Counted from the first letter of the stretch, positions 23,772 to 32,318 are shown. The stretch: DNA of 45,678 nt from an uncultured Lachnospiraceae bacterium (GCA_910587715.1 CAJUMV010000034.1:1-45678); one strand, 5' to 3'. Numbers and translations are program-made. Notes: generated from the sequence alone by a model not told the origin.

Positions 23772-25796
23772 ATGTGGAGAGAATATTCGTCGAGTTATCT
23801 GAAAAACAACCGCTCTGCCGCCGTTTCCGTCATGACAGCCGCGTTTATTTCGTCGCTGCTTTTATCGTTGTTAAGCTGTCAGTTTTACAATATGTGGAAG
23901 TATGAGGTAGAGCGGCTGCGGGCGGAGGGAGACCAGTACGCGCTGATGGCGATGTATCTGGTGCGCGACGCAAACGATGAGGCGCCAAGGCTGGTATTTC
24001 CGCTGTTTCTCTTGATAATGGGGCTTGCCTCCTTTTCGCTTATCGTTATCATACACAATGCCTTCGCGGTGTCCATGCAGGCGAGAATCCACCAGTTCGG
24101 TATTTTGTCCAGCATCGGGGCGACACCGAGACAGATTCGGACCTGTCTCTTGCAGGAGGCGGCATACCTGTGCGCGGCGCCAATTCTTCTGGGAACGCTG
24201 CTTGGCATAGCGGGGAGTATGGGACTTCTGGCTCTGTTGGAGATGTTGGCACGGGAGGTGGAAGGCAGGCGGGCGTCAGTGTTCGGGTACCATCCGCTGA
24301 TTCTTTTGATTACGCTTTTGATAACGGCAATCACCATAGGGATATCCGCATGGATGCCGGCAAGGAAACTGAGCGTGATGACGCCGCTTGAGGCGATTAA
24401 AAATACACGGGAGCTGGAACTGAGAAGAAAATGCAATTCTCTGGTGCTTTCCCTTTTGTTCGGCGTGGAAGGAGAGCTGGCGGGAAACGCGCTGCGGGTA
24501 CAGCGAAAGGCGCTTCGGACGGCGTCGATATCTTTGCTTTTTTCCATGACGGCTTTTACGCTGATGCAGTGCTTTTTTACCCTTTCGGGAATCAGCACGA
24601 GGGAAACTTATTTTGAAAGATACCAGAGTGTCTGGGACATTATGGTCACGGTGAAAGACACGGGGATAGGCAGTTTTGGGGAGACGGAGAAACTGCGTCA
24701 GATACCGGGTGTGGATGACGTGATTGTCTACCAGAAGGCGCGGGCAAAACGGCGCATTACAGAGGGGGAAATGAGCGGGGAGCTGGCGGCGAACGGCGGA
24801 TTTTCCCACGATGCCGGGAAATATGTGACACAGGATAAATGCGGCTTTCTGGTAAATGCGCCGGTTATCATCATGGATGACGCAAGTTTTCTGGAATACT
24901 GCGGGCAGATCGGCGCCTCGCAGAGAATGGACGGGGCGGTGATCCGAAACGTAATCTGTGATGTGACCAACCCGGATTTCAGACATCCGCAGTATATGCC
25001 CTATATAAAGGAGGCGGGTACGACAAGGCTTGTAGCGCGGACGGGCGATGGGGCTGCGGAAATGTCGGTTTCGGACTGCGCACAGACGGCGGAGATCCCG
25101 GTTATTGCCTATACGGAAGAAGTTCCCGTATTGCGGGAAGAATACGCCACGATTGACAAGTACGAGCTGGTGCACTTTGTCCCGGCGAGTCTGTGGAAGG
25201 AAATCGAGGGGCGGACAGGCGGCGCGGAGGAAGATACCTTCATCCGCATTCTTTGCAGGGAAGGGGTCAGTCTGGAAGAACTGGATACGATTCAGGGAGA
25301 AATAGAAAAAAGCCTTGCGGGAGCTTATACGGCAGAGAGTGAGAACCGCATCCGGGAATATGAGACGAACGATGAGAAGATACAGGGAATGATGCTCGTG
25401 TTGGGGACTTTTTGTGTGCTGCTTGCGCTGATCGGCTTGGGAAACGTGTTTTCCAATACGCTCGGCTTTGTGCGGCAGAGGAGGAGGGAGTTTGCCAGGT
25501 ATCTTTCCGTGGGCATGACGCCGGGAGAACTGCGGAAAATGTTCTGTATTGAGGCGTTTGCGCTTGTAGCACGCCCGATGCTGTGGGCGGCGGTGGTCGC
25601 GGTTTTGGCGGTGGACGCTATGTTAAAGGCAAGTTATATGAATCCGGCGGAATTTCTGGCTGAGGTGCCGCTTGCTCCAATCGGCGTGTTTATGCTGGCG
25701 GTCGGCGGGACGGTGGCGTTTGCCTATTATCTGAGCTGGCGTAAGATGCGGGGGATGAATCTGGCGGAGGTTTTGCGGGATGATACGATGATGTAG
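23772..25796 (+). CDS. FtsX-family ABC permease with large extracellular domain
   Basis: The 674-residue permease has about five membrane segments in its first 275 residues (including FPLFLLIMGLASFSLIVII and PLILLITLLITAITIGISAW), an extracellular domain of roughly 250 residues (about 280-535), and three C-terminal segments. Two FtsX-like cores are recognisable: ARIHQFGILSSIGATPRQIR, and RRREFARYLSVGMTPGELR near the end. This is the BceB-like layout in which the external domain binds lipid-linked targets of peptide antibiotics. ATG 23772 has GGAGG eight bases upstream; GTG 23766 is too close. Substrate specificity cannot be read from sequence. Confidence 0.92.
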   Translation: MWREYSSSYLKNNRSAAVSVMTAAFISSLLLSLLSCQFYNMWKYEVERLRAEGDQYALMAMYLVRDANDEAPRLVFPLFLLIMGLASFSLIVIIHNAFAVSMQARIHQFGILSSIGATPRQIRTCLLQEAAYLCAAPILLGTLLGIAGSMGLLALLEMLAREVEGRRASVFGYHPLILLITLLITAITIGISAWMPARKLSVMTPLEAIKNTRELELRRKCNSLVLSLLFGVEGELAGNALRVQRKALRTASISLLFSMTAFTLMQCFFTLSGISTRETYFERYQSVWDIMVTVKDTGIGSFGETEKLRQIPGVDDVIVYQKARAKRRITEGEMSGELAANGGFSHDAGKYVTQDKCGFLVNAPVIIMDDASFLEYCGQIGASQRMDGAVIRNVICDVTNPDFRHPQYMPYIKEAGTTRLVARTGDGAAEMSVSDCAQTAEIPVIAYTEEVPVLREEYATIDKYELVHFVPASLWKEIEGRTGGAEEDTFIRILCREGVSLEELDTIQGEIEKSLAGAYTAESENRIREYETNDEKIQGMMLVLGTFCVLLALIGLGNVFSNTLGFVRQRRREFARYLSVGMTPGELRKMFCIEAFALVARPMLWAAVVAVLAVDAMLKASYMNPAEFLAEVPLAPIGVFMLAVGGTVAFAYYLSWRKMRGMNLAEVLRDDTMM

Positions 25797-25876
25797 GGGA
25801 GCGTAATGTTAATCCGCGTTGCTTGCCGCAACGGTGGTTTCTTTCGTATCATAGTGGCGAAAGGAGGGCATACCTG

Positions 25877-26380
25877 ATGCTGAGCGAAAATATCAAAACA
25901 ATTAGAAAATCCAAAGGGCTTTCTCAGGAGGAGCTGGCGGTTAAGCTGCATGTGGTGAGACAAACGGTTTCAAAATGGGAGCAGGGGATGTCGGTTCCGG
26001 ATGCCGATATGCTGATTTCCCTGTCAGAGGTATTCGAAACGCCTGTAAGCACGCTGCTGGGAGAAACCGTTGCTGAAACGAAGGCTGATGACTTAAAAGT
26101 GATTTCCGAGAAACTTGAGGTCATCAATCTGCAGCTTGCGCGGGGGAAAGCTGCGAGACAAAAAGCGCTCCATTGGTTTTTTATCTTATTGAGCGCGGTA
26201 ATCGTGGCTGGTTTTGCTGCCCTGATTGTATTTAACAGTCCTTATCTTGGGTGGGATTATAGTCACCCTGAAACCGCATTTGCCGGGGTCTTGTTTCACG
26301 CATTTGAGTGGATGTTCGTCCGGATGGCGCCGTTTGTCTTGGTTGGGGCAGTTATTGGGGCTTGCTTCACAAGGAAGTAG
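25877..26380 (+). CDS. XRE-family regulator with C-terminal membrane helices
   Basis: The 167-residue protein has an N-terminal HTH (about 5-60: IKTIRKSKGLSQEELAVKL, then VVRQTVSKWEQG), a short linker helix, and two hydrophobic segments, WFFILLSAVIVAGFAALIVF and FVRMAPFVLVGAVIGACF. Membrane-tethered XRE regulators of this type are common in Clostridia. AAAGGAGG nine bases before ATG 25877 fixes the start. It follows the ABC permease by 80 bases, where a CGTTGC/GCAACG hairpin (25817-25833) lies. Whether it controls the transporter is not known. Confidence 0.88.
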   Translation: MLSENIKTIRKSKGLSQEELAVKLHVVRQTVSKWEQGMSVPDADMLISLSEVFETPVSTLLGETVAETKADDLKVISEKLEVINLQLARGKAARQKALHWFFILLSAVIVAGFAALIVFNSPYLGWDYSHPETAFAGVLFHAFEWMFVRMAPFVLVGAVIGACFTRK

Positions 26381-26400
26381 GATTTTGATGATGTGTCAGC

Positions 26401-26432
26401 CGATGTGTCAAGAAAAAATACTTGACACATCG
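26401..26432. promoter_or_regulatory. Perfect 12-base palindrome over the ylxM-ffh promoter
   Basis: CGATGTGTCAAG (26401-26412) and CTTGACACATCG (26421-26432) are exact inverted copies around an A-rich 8-base spacer. A further direct copy of GATGTGTCA lies at 26390-26398. The right arm contains the -35 TTGACA. There is no T tract, so it resembles an operator more than a terminator, although it could also act as a weak terminator for the upstream gene. Confidence 0.65.
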
Positions 26433-26450
26433 CCCCGCCTATTGTAAAAT
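26422..26450 (+). promoter_or_regulatory. Sigma-A promoter of the ylxM-ffh operon
   Basis: Perfect TTGACA (26422-26427) and TAAAAT (26445-26450) are 17 bases apart. The leader to the ylxM ATG is about 88 bases. Confidence 0.8.
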
Positions 26451-26538
26451 GCAAAAGTCGGCGGTCGTCTGCCATATCTTTCATCGATGCGCCGCCTTGG
26501 CAAAGCCGGGACAGAATCGGCGCAGAAGTGGTGAAAAC

Positions 26539-26892
26539 ATGGAAAAAATCGTAGAACAGGGTTTATTGTATGATTTCTATGGAGAGCTGTTAAACGCGCA
26601 CCAGCAGGAGATTTATGAGAGCGTTGTGTATGAAAATCTCTCGCTGGGGGAGATTGCGGAGGCGCGGGGCATCAGCAGACAGGCGGTGCACGATATTGTA
26701 AAGCGCTGTGACAAGACGCTTCTCGGGTATGAGGAGAAGCTGAAGCTGGTGGCAAGGTTTGCGAGTATCAAAGAGAAGATATCGCAGATTAACCGCCTTT
26801 CCGAGCAGTATGAGAGCGGGGAATTGGCGAGTCCGGCGTCCTACGGTTCACAAATCAGGGAATTGTCGGCGCGGATTATGCAGGAGTTGTAG
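26539..26892 (+). CDS. ylxM: YlxM, SRP-associated HTH protein
   Basis: The 117-residue protein resembles sigma-70 region 4: YFYGELLNAHQQEIYE-like start (LLYDFYGELLNAHQQEIYES) and an HTH, LSLGEIAEARGISRQAVHDIVKR. YlxM (UPF0122) is encoded next to ffh in Firmicutes and is reported as an SRP-associated protein that stimulates GTP hydrolysis by Ffh/FtsY. I chose ATG 26539 because homologues start with a matching MEK segment; the ribosome site is poor. ffh follows by 64 bases. Confidence 0.92.
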   Translation: MEKIVEQGLLYDFYGELLNAHQQEIYESVVYENLSLGEIAEARGISRQAVHDIVKRCDKTLLGYEEKLKLVARFASIKEKISQINRLSEQYESGELASPASYGSQIRELSARIMQEL

Positions 26893-26956
26893 CTTAGGGT
26901 GCGGCAAGTTCGTATCCGCCAAATGGATTTTCAAAGAGCAGAAAGGCGTAGGGCAG

Positions 26957-28324
26957 ATGGCGTTCGAGAGTCTGACGGATAAACTGCAGAACGTATTTAA
27001 GAATCTGAGAAGTAAGGGGCGTCTGACCGAAGAGGACGTCAAGACCGCTTTAAAAGAGGTGAAGATGGCGCTTTTGGAGGCGGATGTCAACTTCAAGGTG
27101 GTCAAACAGTTTGTGAAGTCCGTGGAGGAACGCGCTGTCGGTGCAGATGTGCTGAACGGTTTGAATCCCGGGCAGATGGTCATTAAGATTGTAAATGAGG
27201 AAATGGTGTCTCTGATGGGCTCCGAGACTACGGAGATTACCATGCAGCCGGGGAAGTCCATTACGGTCATCATGATGTGCGGTCTGCAGGGTGCAGGTAA
27301 AACAACCACTACGGCGAAGATTGCAGGGAAACTGAAATTAAAAGGGAAAAAACCGCTTTTGGTGGCTTGTGATGTGTACCGTCCCGCAGCGATCAAGCAG
27401 TTACAGGTAAATGGCGAAAAACAGCAGGTGGATGTTTTCTCCATGGGGGAAAACCATAAACCGGTGAATATCGCGAAAGCATCCATAGAACATGCCCAGA
27501 AGAACGGGCATAACGTGGTGATTTTGGATACGGCGGGTCGTCTGCATATAGACGAAGAAATGATGGCGGAGCTGATGGAGATTAAGGAAAACGTGGACGT
27601 ACACCAGACGCTTTTGGTGGTGGATGCCATGACCGGTCAGGACGCTGTCAACGTAGCGAAGGACTTTGATGAAAAGGTTGGCGTGGACGGTGTCATTCTG
27701 TCCAAGATGGATGGCGATTCCAGAGGCGGTGCGGCGCTTTCCATCAAGGCTGTCACGGGAAAACCCATTCTTTTTATCGGTATGGGCGAGAAGCTTTCCG
27801 ATTTGGAGCAGTTTTATCCGGATCGTATGGCGAACCGGATTCTGGGGATGGGCGATGTGCTCACCTTGATTGAAAAGGCACAGCAGAATCTTGACATAGA
27901 CGAAGATAAGGAAAAAGAAATGGCTGCCCGCATGAAGAAGGGCAAGTTTGATTTCGATGATTATCTGGAGAGCATGAAACAGATGCGCAACATGGGCGGG
28001 CTTTCCGGGATTTTAAGCATGATGCCCGGCATGGGGAAGCAGATGGCGGATATCGAGTCGGCGGTGGATGAGAAACAGCTTTCCCATATGGAAGCGATTG
28101 TCCTTAGCATGACGCCGGAGGAGCGGCAGAATCCAAAACTTTTAAATCCGAGCAGGAAAGGACGCATTGCCAAGGGAGCCGGAGTGGATATTGCGGTGGT
28201 AAACCGCTTTATCAAGCAGTTTGAACAGTCGCAGAAGATGATGAAACAGATTCCCGGCATGATGGGCGGCAAGAAAGGTCGTGGCATGTTCGGCGGCTTA
28301 GGCGGTATGAAATTCCCATTTTAG
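26957..28324 (+). CDS. ffh: Signal recognition particle GTPase Ffh
   Basis: The 455-residue protein binds signal sequences on nascent chains and the SRP RNA. The N domain covers 1-95. The G domain has GLQGAGKTT (109-117), DVYRPAAIKQL, DTAGRLHIDEEM and SKMDGDSRGG. A Met/Gly-rich M domain (about 300-455) ends with GGLGGMKFPF and contains the RNA-binding SRKGRIAKGAG stretch. The start at ATG 26957 matches family N-termini (AFESLTDKLQNVFKNLR). The SRP RNA gene is not in this window. Confidence 0.98.
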   Translation: MAFESLTDKLQNVFKNLRSKGRLTEEDVKTALKEVKMALLEADVNFKVVKQFVKSVEERAVGADVLNGLNPGQMVIKIVNEEMVSLMGSETTEITMQPGKSITVIMMCGLQGAGKTTTTAKIAGKLKLKGKKPLLVACDVYRPAAIKQLQVNGEKQQVDVFSMGENHKPVNIAKASIEHAQKNGHNVVILDTAGRLHIDEEMMAELMEIKENVDVHQTLLVVDAMTGQDAVNVAKDFDEKVGVDGVILSKMDGDSRGGAALSIKAVTGKPILFIGMGEKLSDLEQFYPDRMANRILGMGDVLTLIEKAQQNLDIDEDKEKEMAARMKKGKFDFDDYLESMKQMRNMGGLSGILSMMPGMGKQMADIESAVDEKQLSHMEAIVLSMTPEERQNPKLLNPSRKGRIAKGAGVDIAVVNRFIKQFEQSQKMMKQIPGMMGGKKGRGMFGGLGGMKFPF

Positions 28325-28371
28325 GGTTTCAAAATAAAAAAATTCATTATTTTTTACAGGAGGCAGAAGAA

Positions 28372-28617
28372 ATGGCAGTTAAAATCAGATTAAGAAGAAT
28401 GGGACAGAAGAAGCATCCTTTTTACAGAATTGTGGTAGCGGATTCCAGATCCCCCAGAGACGGCAGATGTATTGCGGAGATTGGCACTTATGACCCTAAT
28501 ACCGATCCCAGCACCTACAAGGTAAATGAGGAAGAGGCGAAGAAGTGGCTCGCAAACGGCGCACAGCCGACGGAGATTGTAAGCAGAATCTTCAAGACGG
28601 TAGGTGTGACAAAGTAG
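28372..28617 (+). CDS. rpsP: 30S ribosomal protein S16
   Basis: The 81-residue basic protein begins AVKIRLRRMGQKKHPFYRIV, the conserved S16 opening, with DSRSPRDGRCIAEIGTYDP following. It is needed for small subunit assembly. ACAGGAGGC precedes the ATG. It is part of the ffh-rpsP-khpA-rimM-trmD-rplS order conserved in Firmicutes. Confidence 0.98.
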   Translation: MAVKIRLRRMGQKKHPFYRIVVADSRSPRDGRCIAEIGTYDPNTDPSTYKVNEEEAKKWLANGAQPTEIVSRIFKTVGVTK

Positions 28618-28681
28618 GGGCTTATAGCTGGGAAAGCACGGAACAGCTATGAGGGCATCAGGTCGCTTTTGGAGGTGGACT

Positions 28682-28909
28682 ATGAAAGAATTGGTTGAAG
28701 TGATCGCAAAAGCTCTTGTGGAAAACCCGGATGAAGTGGTGGTGACACAGAAGGAGGAAGGCAAGAATATTACCGTAGAACTCCATGTGGCGCCCTCCGA
28801 TATGGGAAAGGTCATTGGCAAGCAGGGACGTATCGCAAAAGCGATTCGCTCTGTTGTCAAGGCGGCGTCTTCGAAGGACAATAAGAGAGTGGATGTAGAG
28901 ATCATCTGA
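28682..28909 (+). CDS. khpA: KH-domain RNA-binding protein KhpA (YlqC)
   Basis: The 75-residue protein is a single KH domain with the RNA-binding loop GKVIGKQGRIAKAIRSVV (GKQG). KhpA works with KhpB as an RNA chaperone that affects cell division and wall synthesis in Gram-positives. GGAGG six bases before ATG 28682 sets the start. It sits between rpsP and rimM, the usual place. Confidence 0.95.
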   Translation: MKELVEVIAKALVENPDEVVVTQKEEGKNITVELHVAPSDMGKVIGKQGRIAKAIRSVVKAASSKDNKRVDVEII

Positions 28910-28910
28910 C

Positions 28911-28945
28911 AAGAAGCCCCATGGATTCCTCCGTGGGGTTTCTTT
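28911..28945 (+). terminator. Hairpin after khpA, possible weak terminator
   Basis: A 15-base stem with G:U pairs (28911-28925 with 28930-28944) and a 4-base loop begins one base after the khpA stop. The T-rich part lies inside the stem (TTTCTTT), so termination may be partial, or the hairpin may stabilise the upstream mRNA. Confidence 0.6.
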
Positions 28946-28984
28946 GCGCATATAGGCTGAGTCAGAGGACAGGGAGTAGAGATA

Positions 28985-29503
28985 GTGGGAATAGAGAAAA
29001 GTGACGAGTTACAGGTGGGCGTGATTACCCAGACCCATGGCATCCGGGGCGAGGTGAAGGTGTTTCCCACCACGGACGACGTTAACCGTTTTAAGAAACT
29101 GAAAGAGGTTATTCTGGATACGGGGAGAGAGCGTCTTGCGCTGGAAATCGAGGGCGTTAAGTTCTTCAAGCAGTTTGTGATACTGAAATTCAAGGGATAT
29201 GATTCCATCAACGACGTGGAAAAATATAAGCAGGGAAAGCTTCTTGTGACCCGTGATAAGGCTGTCAGGTTACAGAAGGATGAGTATTTTGTGGCGGATA
29301 TGATTGGTATGCGGGTAGTGACGGATACAGGAGATGACTTCGGTGTATTGAAGGAAGTGCTTGCCACCGGTGCAAACGACGTCTATGTGGTGAGCCGGGG
29401 GGAGGACAAGGAGGCGCTGCTCCCTGCCATTAAAGAGTGTATCAAAAACATTGACATGGATGAACATGTGATGGAAATTCATGTGATGGACGGGCTGTTA
29501 TAA
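28985..29503 (+). CDS. rimM: Ribosome maturation factor RimM
   Basis: The 172-residue protein binds S19 during 30S assembly. The N-terminal RimM domain opens with LQVGVITQTHGIRGEVKVFPTTD, and a PRC barrel follows (about 95-170) with YFVADMIGMRVVTDTG and AVKECI-like LLPAIKECIKNIDM. GTG 28985 follows AGGGAG. trmD is 28 bases downstream. Confidence 0.96.
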   Translation: MGIEKSDELQVGVITQTHGIRGEVKVFPTTDDVNRFKKLKEVILDTGRERLALEIEGVKFFKQFVILKFKGYDSINDVEKYKQGKLLVTRDKAVRLQKDEYFVADMIGMRVVTDTGDDFGVLKEVLATGANDVYVVSRGEDKEALLPAIKECIKNIDMDEHVMEIHVMDGLL

Positions 29504-29531
29504 ACAGGGCAGCCGCTTTGGAGGATAGATA

Positions 29532-30239
29532 ATGGTAACTTTCCACATACTGACGCTTTTCCCCGATATGGTCATGCAGGGGCTGCATACAAGCATTCTC
29601 GGCAGGGCGGCGGCGCGGGGTGACATAGCGATAGAGGCGGTCAATATTCGGGATTTTACGACGGATAAGCATGGCAAAGTGGATGATTACACTTACGGCG
29701 GCGGCGCGGGGATGCTGATGCAGGCGCAGCCGGTTTATGACGCGTATCAATCTGTTGTTGACCAAATTGGTCAGGAGAGAGCACGGCGTGTCATCTATGT
29801 CACCCCGCAGGGGAAAACCTTTCATCAGGAGATGGCGAGGGAGCTTTCCCGAGAGGAGGAGATGATCTTTCTCTGTGGTCACTATGAGGGTATTGACGAG
29901 CGTGTATTGGAGGAGATTGTCACGGATGAGATTTCTCTGGGAGACTATGTGCTCACAGGGGGAGAATTGGCGGCTATGGTGATGGTGGATGCCATTGCCA
30001 GACTGGTGCCGGGAGTCCTGCATAATGGGGAGTCCGCGGAAACAGAGTCTTTCGGTGACGGTCTTTTAGAGTACCCGCAGTATTCCCGACCGGAAATCTG
30101 GCATGGGAGACGGGTGCCGGAAATTCTGCTCTCGGGCGACCACGCGAAGGTGGATGCGTGGAGGCTGGAGCAGTCGCTTGCCCGGACAAAGGAGAGACGA
30201 CCGGAGCTTTATGAGAAATATATGGAAGCGCATCCTTAG
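29532..30239 (+). CDS. trmD: tRNA (guanine-N1)-methyltransferase TrmD
   Basis: The 235-residue SPOUT-class enzyme methylates G37 of tRNAs from S-adenosylmethionine, preventing frameshifting. Visible motifs are FHILTLFPDM, YGGGAGMLMQ, LCGHYEGIDERV and GDYVLTGGELAAMVMVDA, which forms part of the trefoil knot binding the cofactor. GGAGG seven bases before ATG 29532 supports the start. Confidence 0.97.
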   Translation: MVTFHILTLFPDMVMQGLHTSILGRAAARGDIAIEAVNIRDFTTDKHGKVDDYTYGGGAGMLMQAQPVYDAYQSVVDQIGQERARRVIYVTPQGKTFHQEMARELSREEEMIFLCGHYEGIDERVLEEIVTDEISLGDYVLTGGELAAMVMVDAIARLVPGVLHNGESAETESFGDGLLEYPQYSRPEIWHGRRVPEILLSGDHAKVDAWRLEQSLARTKERRPELYEKYMEAHP

Positions 30240-30401
30240 ACGGAGAAGAAACGGCGGAACCTGGGCGTGGATTCGGTCTGAAATCGAAAACAGGGGCTTG
30301 CATTTTTACCTGTTGTATGATAAATTATAAATGTTGTGAAGAAGGATGGTCCTCTGTTACAGACGTATTAAGAACATCCGGAGCATATCAGGAGGAGAAT
30401 T

Positions 30402-30749
30402 ATGAACGACATCATCAGAGAAATTGAAGCGGAACAGTTAAAAGAAAATCTGAGCGACTTCCGTGTGGGCGACACCGTTAAGGTGTACGGAAAAATCAAG
30501 GAGGGTAACCGCGAGAGAATTCAGGTGTTCGAGGGAACCGTTTTGAAGATTCAGGGCGGCGGCAACAGAACGACCTTCACGGTGCGTAAAGTATCTAACG
30601 GCGTAGGCGTGGAAAAGACATGGCCGATGCATTCCCCGAACGTGGAGAAGGTTGAAGTTGTCAGAAGAGGTAAGGTGAGACGTGCTAAACTGAATTACCT
30701 GAGAGATCGCGTCGGTAAGAAAGCTAAAGTGAAAGAACTGGTTAAATAA
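30402..30749 (+). CDS. rplS: 50S ribosomal protein L19
   Basis: The 115-residue protein has the L19 signatures FRVGDTVKVYGKIKEGNRER and VEVVRRGKVRRAKLNYLRDR. It lies at the subunit interface. AGGAGG precedes ATG 30402. The 162-base gap after trmD is the longest inside this operon and may hold an r-protein leader or promoter (TTGCAT at 30298, TAAATT at 30321), but I could not resolve a convincing structure. Confidence 0.98.
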   Translation: MNDIIREIEAEQLKENLSDFRVGDTVKVYGKIKEGNRERIQVFEGTVLKIQGGGNRTTFTVRKVSNGVGVEKTWPMHSPNVEKVEVVRRGKVRRAKLNYLRDRVGKKAKVKELVK

Positions 30750-30766
30750 GCGAAAGTGATGATGGA

Positions 30767-30806
30767 GCAGATACCTCAGAGTAATTCGGGGTATCTGCTT
30801 ATTATT
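30767..30806 (+). terminator. Terminator after rplS
   Basis: An 11-base stem (30767-30777 with 30788-30798, one G:U) with a 10-base loop is followed by TTATTATTT. The interrupted T tract suggests moderate efficiency, so some read-through into the signal peptidase gene is possible. Confidence 0.75.
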
Positions 30807-30846
30807 TCCGCGATAAGCAGAGTCAGAAGACGGTGGAGTGCATAAG

Positions 30847-31431
30847 ATGGCGAGAAGAAAGGGCTTAACCTTTTATCAGAAAAAGAAAAAGCTGGATCCA
30901 CGGCTTTTAAAGGATGCGGTGGAGCTGCTTGTGGGCGGCGCGGTCGCTGTTTTTTTGGCTTTTGTCCTTATCTTTTCCGTGGGGATGCGCACCAGCGTGA
31001 TCGGTGATTCCATGGAGCCTGCGCTGCACAACGGGCAGGAAATTCTGATGAACCGTATCCTTTACCGTATCTCTACGCCAAAGCGCGGAGACGTGGTCGT
31101 TTTTTTGCCAAACAATAACAAAAACTCCCATTATTACGTGAAGCGTGTGGTAGGGCTGCCGGGTGAGACGGTGCAGATTAAAGAGGGAAATGTGTACATA
31201 GACGGGGTGCTCCTTTCAGAGAATGAACAGTTTGATAAGATGGTAGATGCGGGCATTGCGCAGAATGAGGTGCTTCTTGCGGGGGATGAATTTTTTGTGC
31301 TGGGGGATAACCGCAATAGCAGTGAGGACAGCCGCTCGGGTAATATCGGTGCAGTCAGGAAAGACACGATCATCGGAAAAGCATGGTTCCATATGGCGGC
31401 GGAAGACGAAGCCATGGGGCTGATTGAATAG
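30847..31431 (+). CDS. lepB: Type I signal peptidase (first copy)
   Basis: The 194-residue membrane protease removes signal peptides from exported proteins. A basic cytoplasmic head is followed by one membrane helix (about 25-48, VGGAVAVFLAFVLIFSVGM). The catalytic serine is in IGDSMEPAL, and the general-base lysine is in YYVKRVVGLPGE. The C-terminal GDNRNSSEDSRS box is intact. GGAG eight bases before ATG 30847 favours this start over GTG 30838. The gene is 11 bases before rbgA, on whose other side a second signal peptidase gene lies. Confidence 0.95.
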   Translation: MARRKGLTFYQKKKKLDPRLLKDAVELLVGGAVAVFLAFVLIFSVGMRTSVIGDSMEPALHNGQEILMNRILYRISTPKRGDVVVFLPNNNKNSHYYVKRVVGLPGETVQIKEGNVYIDGVLLSENEQFDKMVDAGIAQNEVLLAGDEFFVLGDNRNSSEDSRSGNIGAVRKDTIIGKAWFHMAAEDEAMGLIE

Positions 31432-31442
31432 TGAGGTAACGT

Positions 31443-32318
31443 ATGAATTATCAGTGGTATCCGGGGCACATGACGAAGGCGAAACGCATGATGCAGGAAA
31501 ATATCAGTCTCATAGATTTGGTAATCGAGCTGGTGGATGCGCGGGTTCCGCTTTCCAGCAGAAATCCGGATATTGACGAGCTGGGGAAGAACAAATCCCG
31601 GCTGATTCTTTTGAATAAATCGGATTTGGCGGATCCGTCGGCAAATAAGCGATGGATGGCGTATTTTAAAGAGCGCGGGTTTCATGTGCTGGAGGTCAAC
31701 GCGAAAACGGGACAGGGGCTTAAGGCAATCCAGCCCAAGGTGCAGGAAGCGTGTCGTGAGAAGATTGAGCGGGATAAAAAGCGGGGCATCAAGAATCGTC
31801 CCGTCAGAGCCATTGTGGTCGGCATACCGAATGTGGGAAAGTCCACGTTCATCAATTCTTTTGCGGGAAAGGCATGTACAAAGACAGGCAATAAACCGGG
31901 CGTGACCAAGGGAAAACAATGGATCAGGCTCAACAAGGAGCTGGAGCTTTTAGATACGCCGGGTATCCTCTGGCCGAAGTTTGAGAGCGAGGAAGTGGGA
32001 AAGCGGCTTGCGATGATCGGCTCCATGAATGATGAAATTCTGCAGATGACGGAGCTGGCGCAGGAGTTGCTTGCTTATCTTCTGGAGCATTACAGAGAGC
32101 CATTGCTTACGCGTTATCAGATAGAGGATGCAGGGGAGACGCTTACGCCCGTGCAGACGCTTTCGTTCATCTGTGAGAGCCGCAAGTGCTATAAAAAAGG
32201 GCAGGAGCCTGATTATGAAAAAGCGGCGGCTCTGCTTGTGGATGATTTCAGAAACGGCAGGATTGGCAGAATTACGTTAGAGATATGTGGGGAAAAGCAG
32301 GAGGAAGAGCAAAAGTGA
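31443..32318 (+). CDS. rbgA: Ribosome biogenesis GTPase RbgA (YlqF)
   Basis: The 291-residue circularly permuted GTPase acts late in 50S assembly. The motif order is G4 NKSD (about 59-62), then G1 GIPNVGKST (about 121-129), then G3 DTPG (about 172), which defines the YlqF/YawG class. The N-terminal WYPGHMTKAKR is also conserved. Its C-terminal TGA overlaps the GTG of the next gene by four bases, so the two are translationally coupled. Confidence 0.97.
   Translation: MNYQWYPGHMTKAKRMMQENISLIDLVIELVDARVPLSSRNPDIDELGKNKSRLILLNKSDLADPSANKRWMAYFKERGFHVLEVNAKTGQGLKAIQPKVQEACREKIERDKKRGIKNRPVRAIVVGIPNVGKSTFINSFAGKACTKTGNKPGVTKGKQWIRLNKELELLDTPGILWPKFESEEVGKRLAMIGSMNDEILQMTELAQELLAYLLEHYREPLLTRYQIEDAGETLTPVQTLSFICESRKCYKKGQEPDYEKAAALLVDDFRNGRIGRITLEICGEKQEEEQK

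Noticed and set aside
24276..25175. 299-codon antisense frame in the ABC permease gene
   Set aside because: It is fully contained in the FtsX-type permease, with no start signals.
26759..26956. 66-codon N-terminal extension of Ffh
   Set aside because: It would overlap ylxM and adds a basic stretch unlike Ffh N-termini; ATG 26957 matches the family.
30103..30330. Small plus-strand frame at the end of trmD
   Set aside because: Its first half overlaps trmD in another frame, and its ribosome site and composition are not gene-like.
30240..30401. Possible L19 leader RNA before rplS
   Set aside because: I could not fold a convincing conserved structure by eye; a covariance search with ribosomal leader models would decide.
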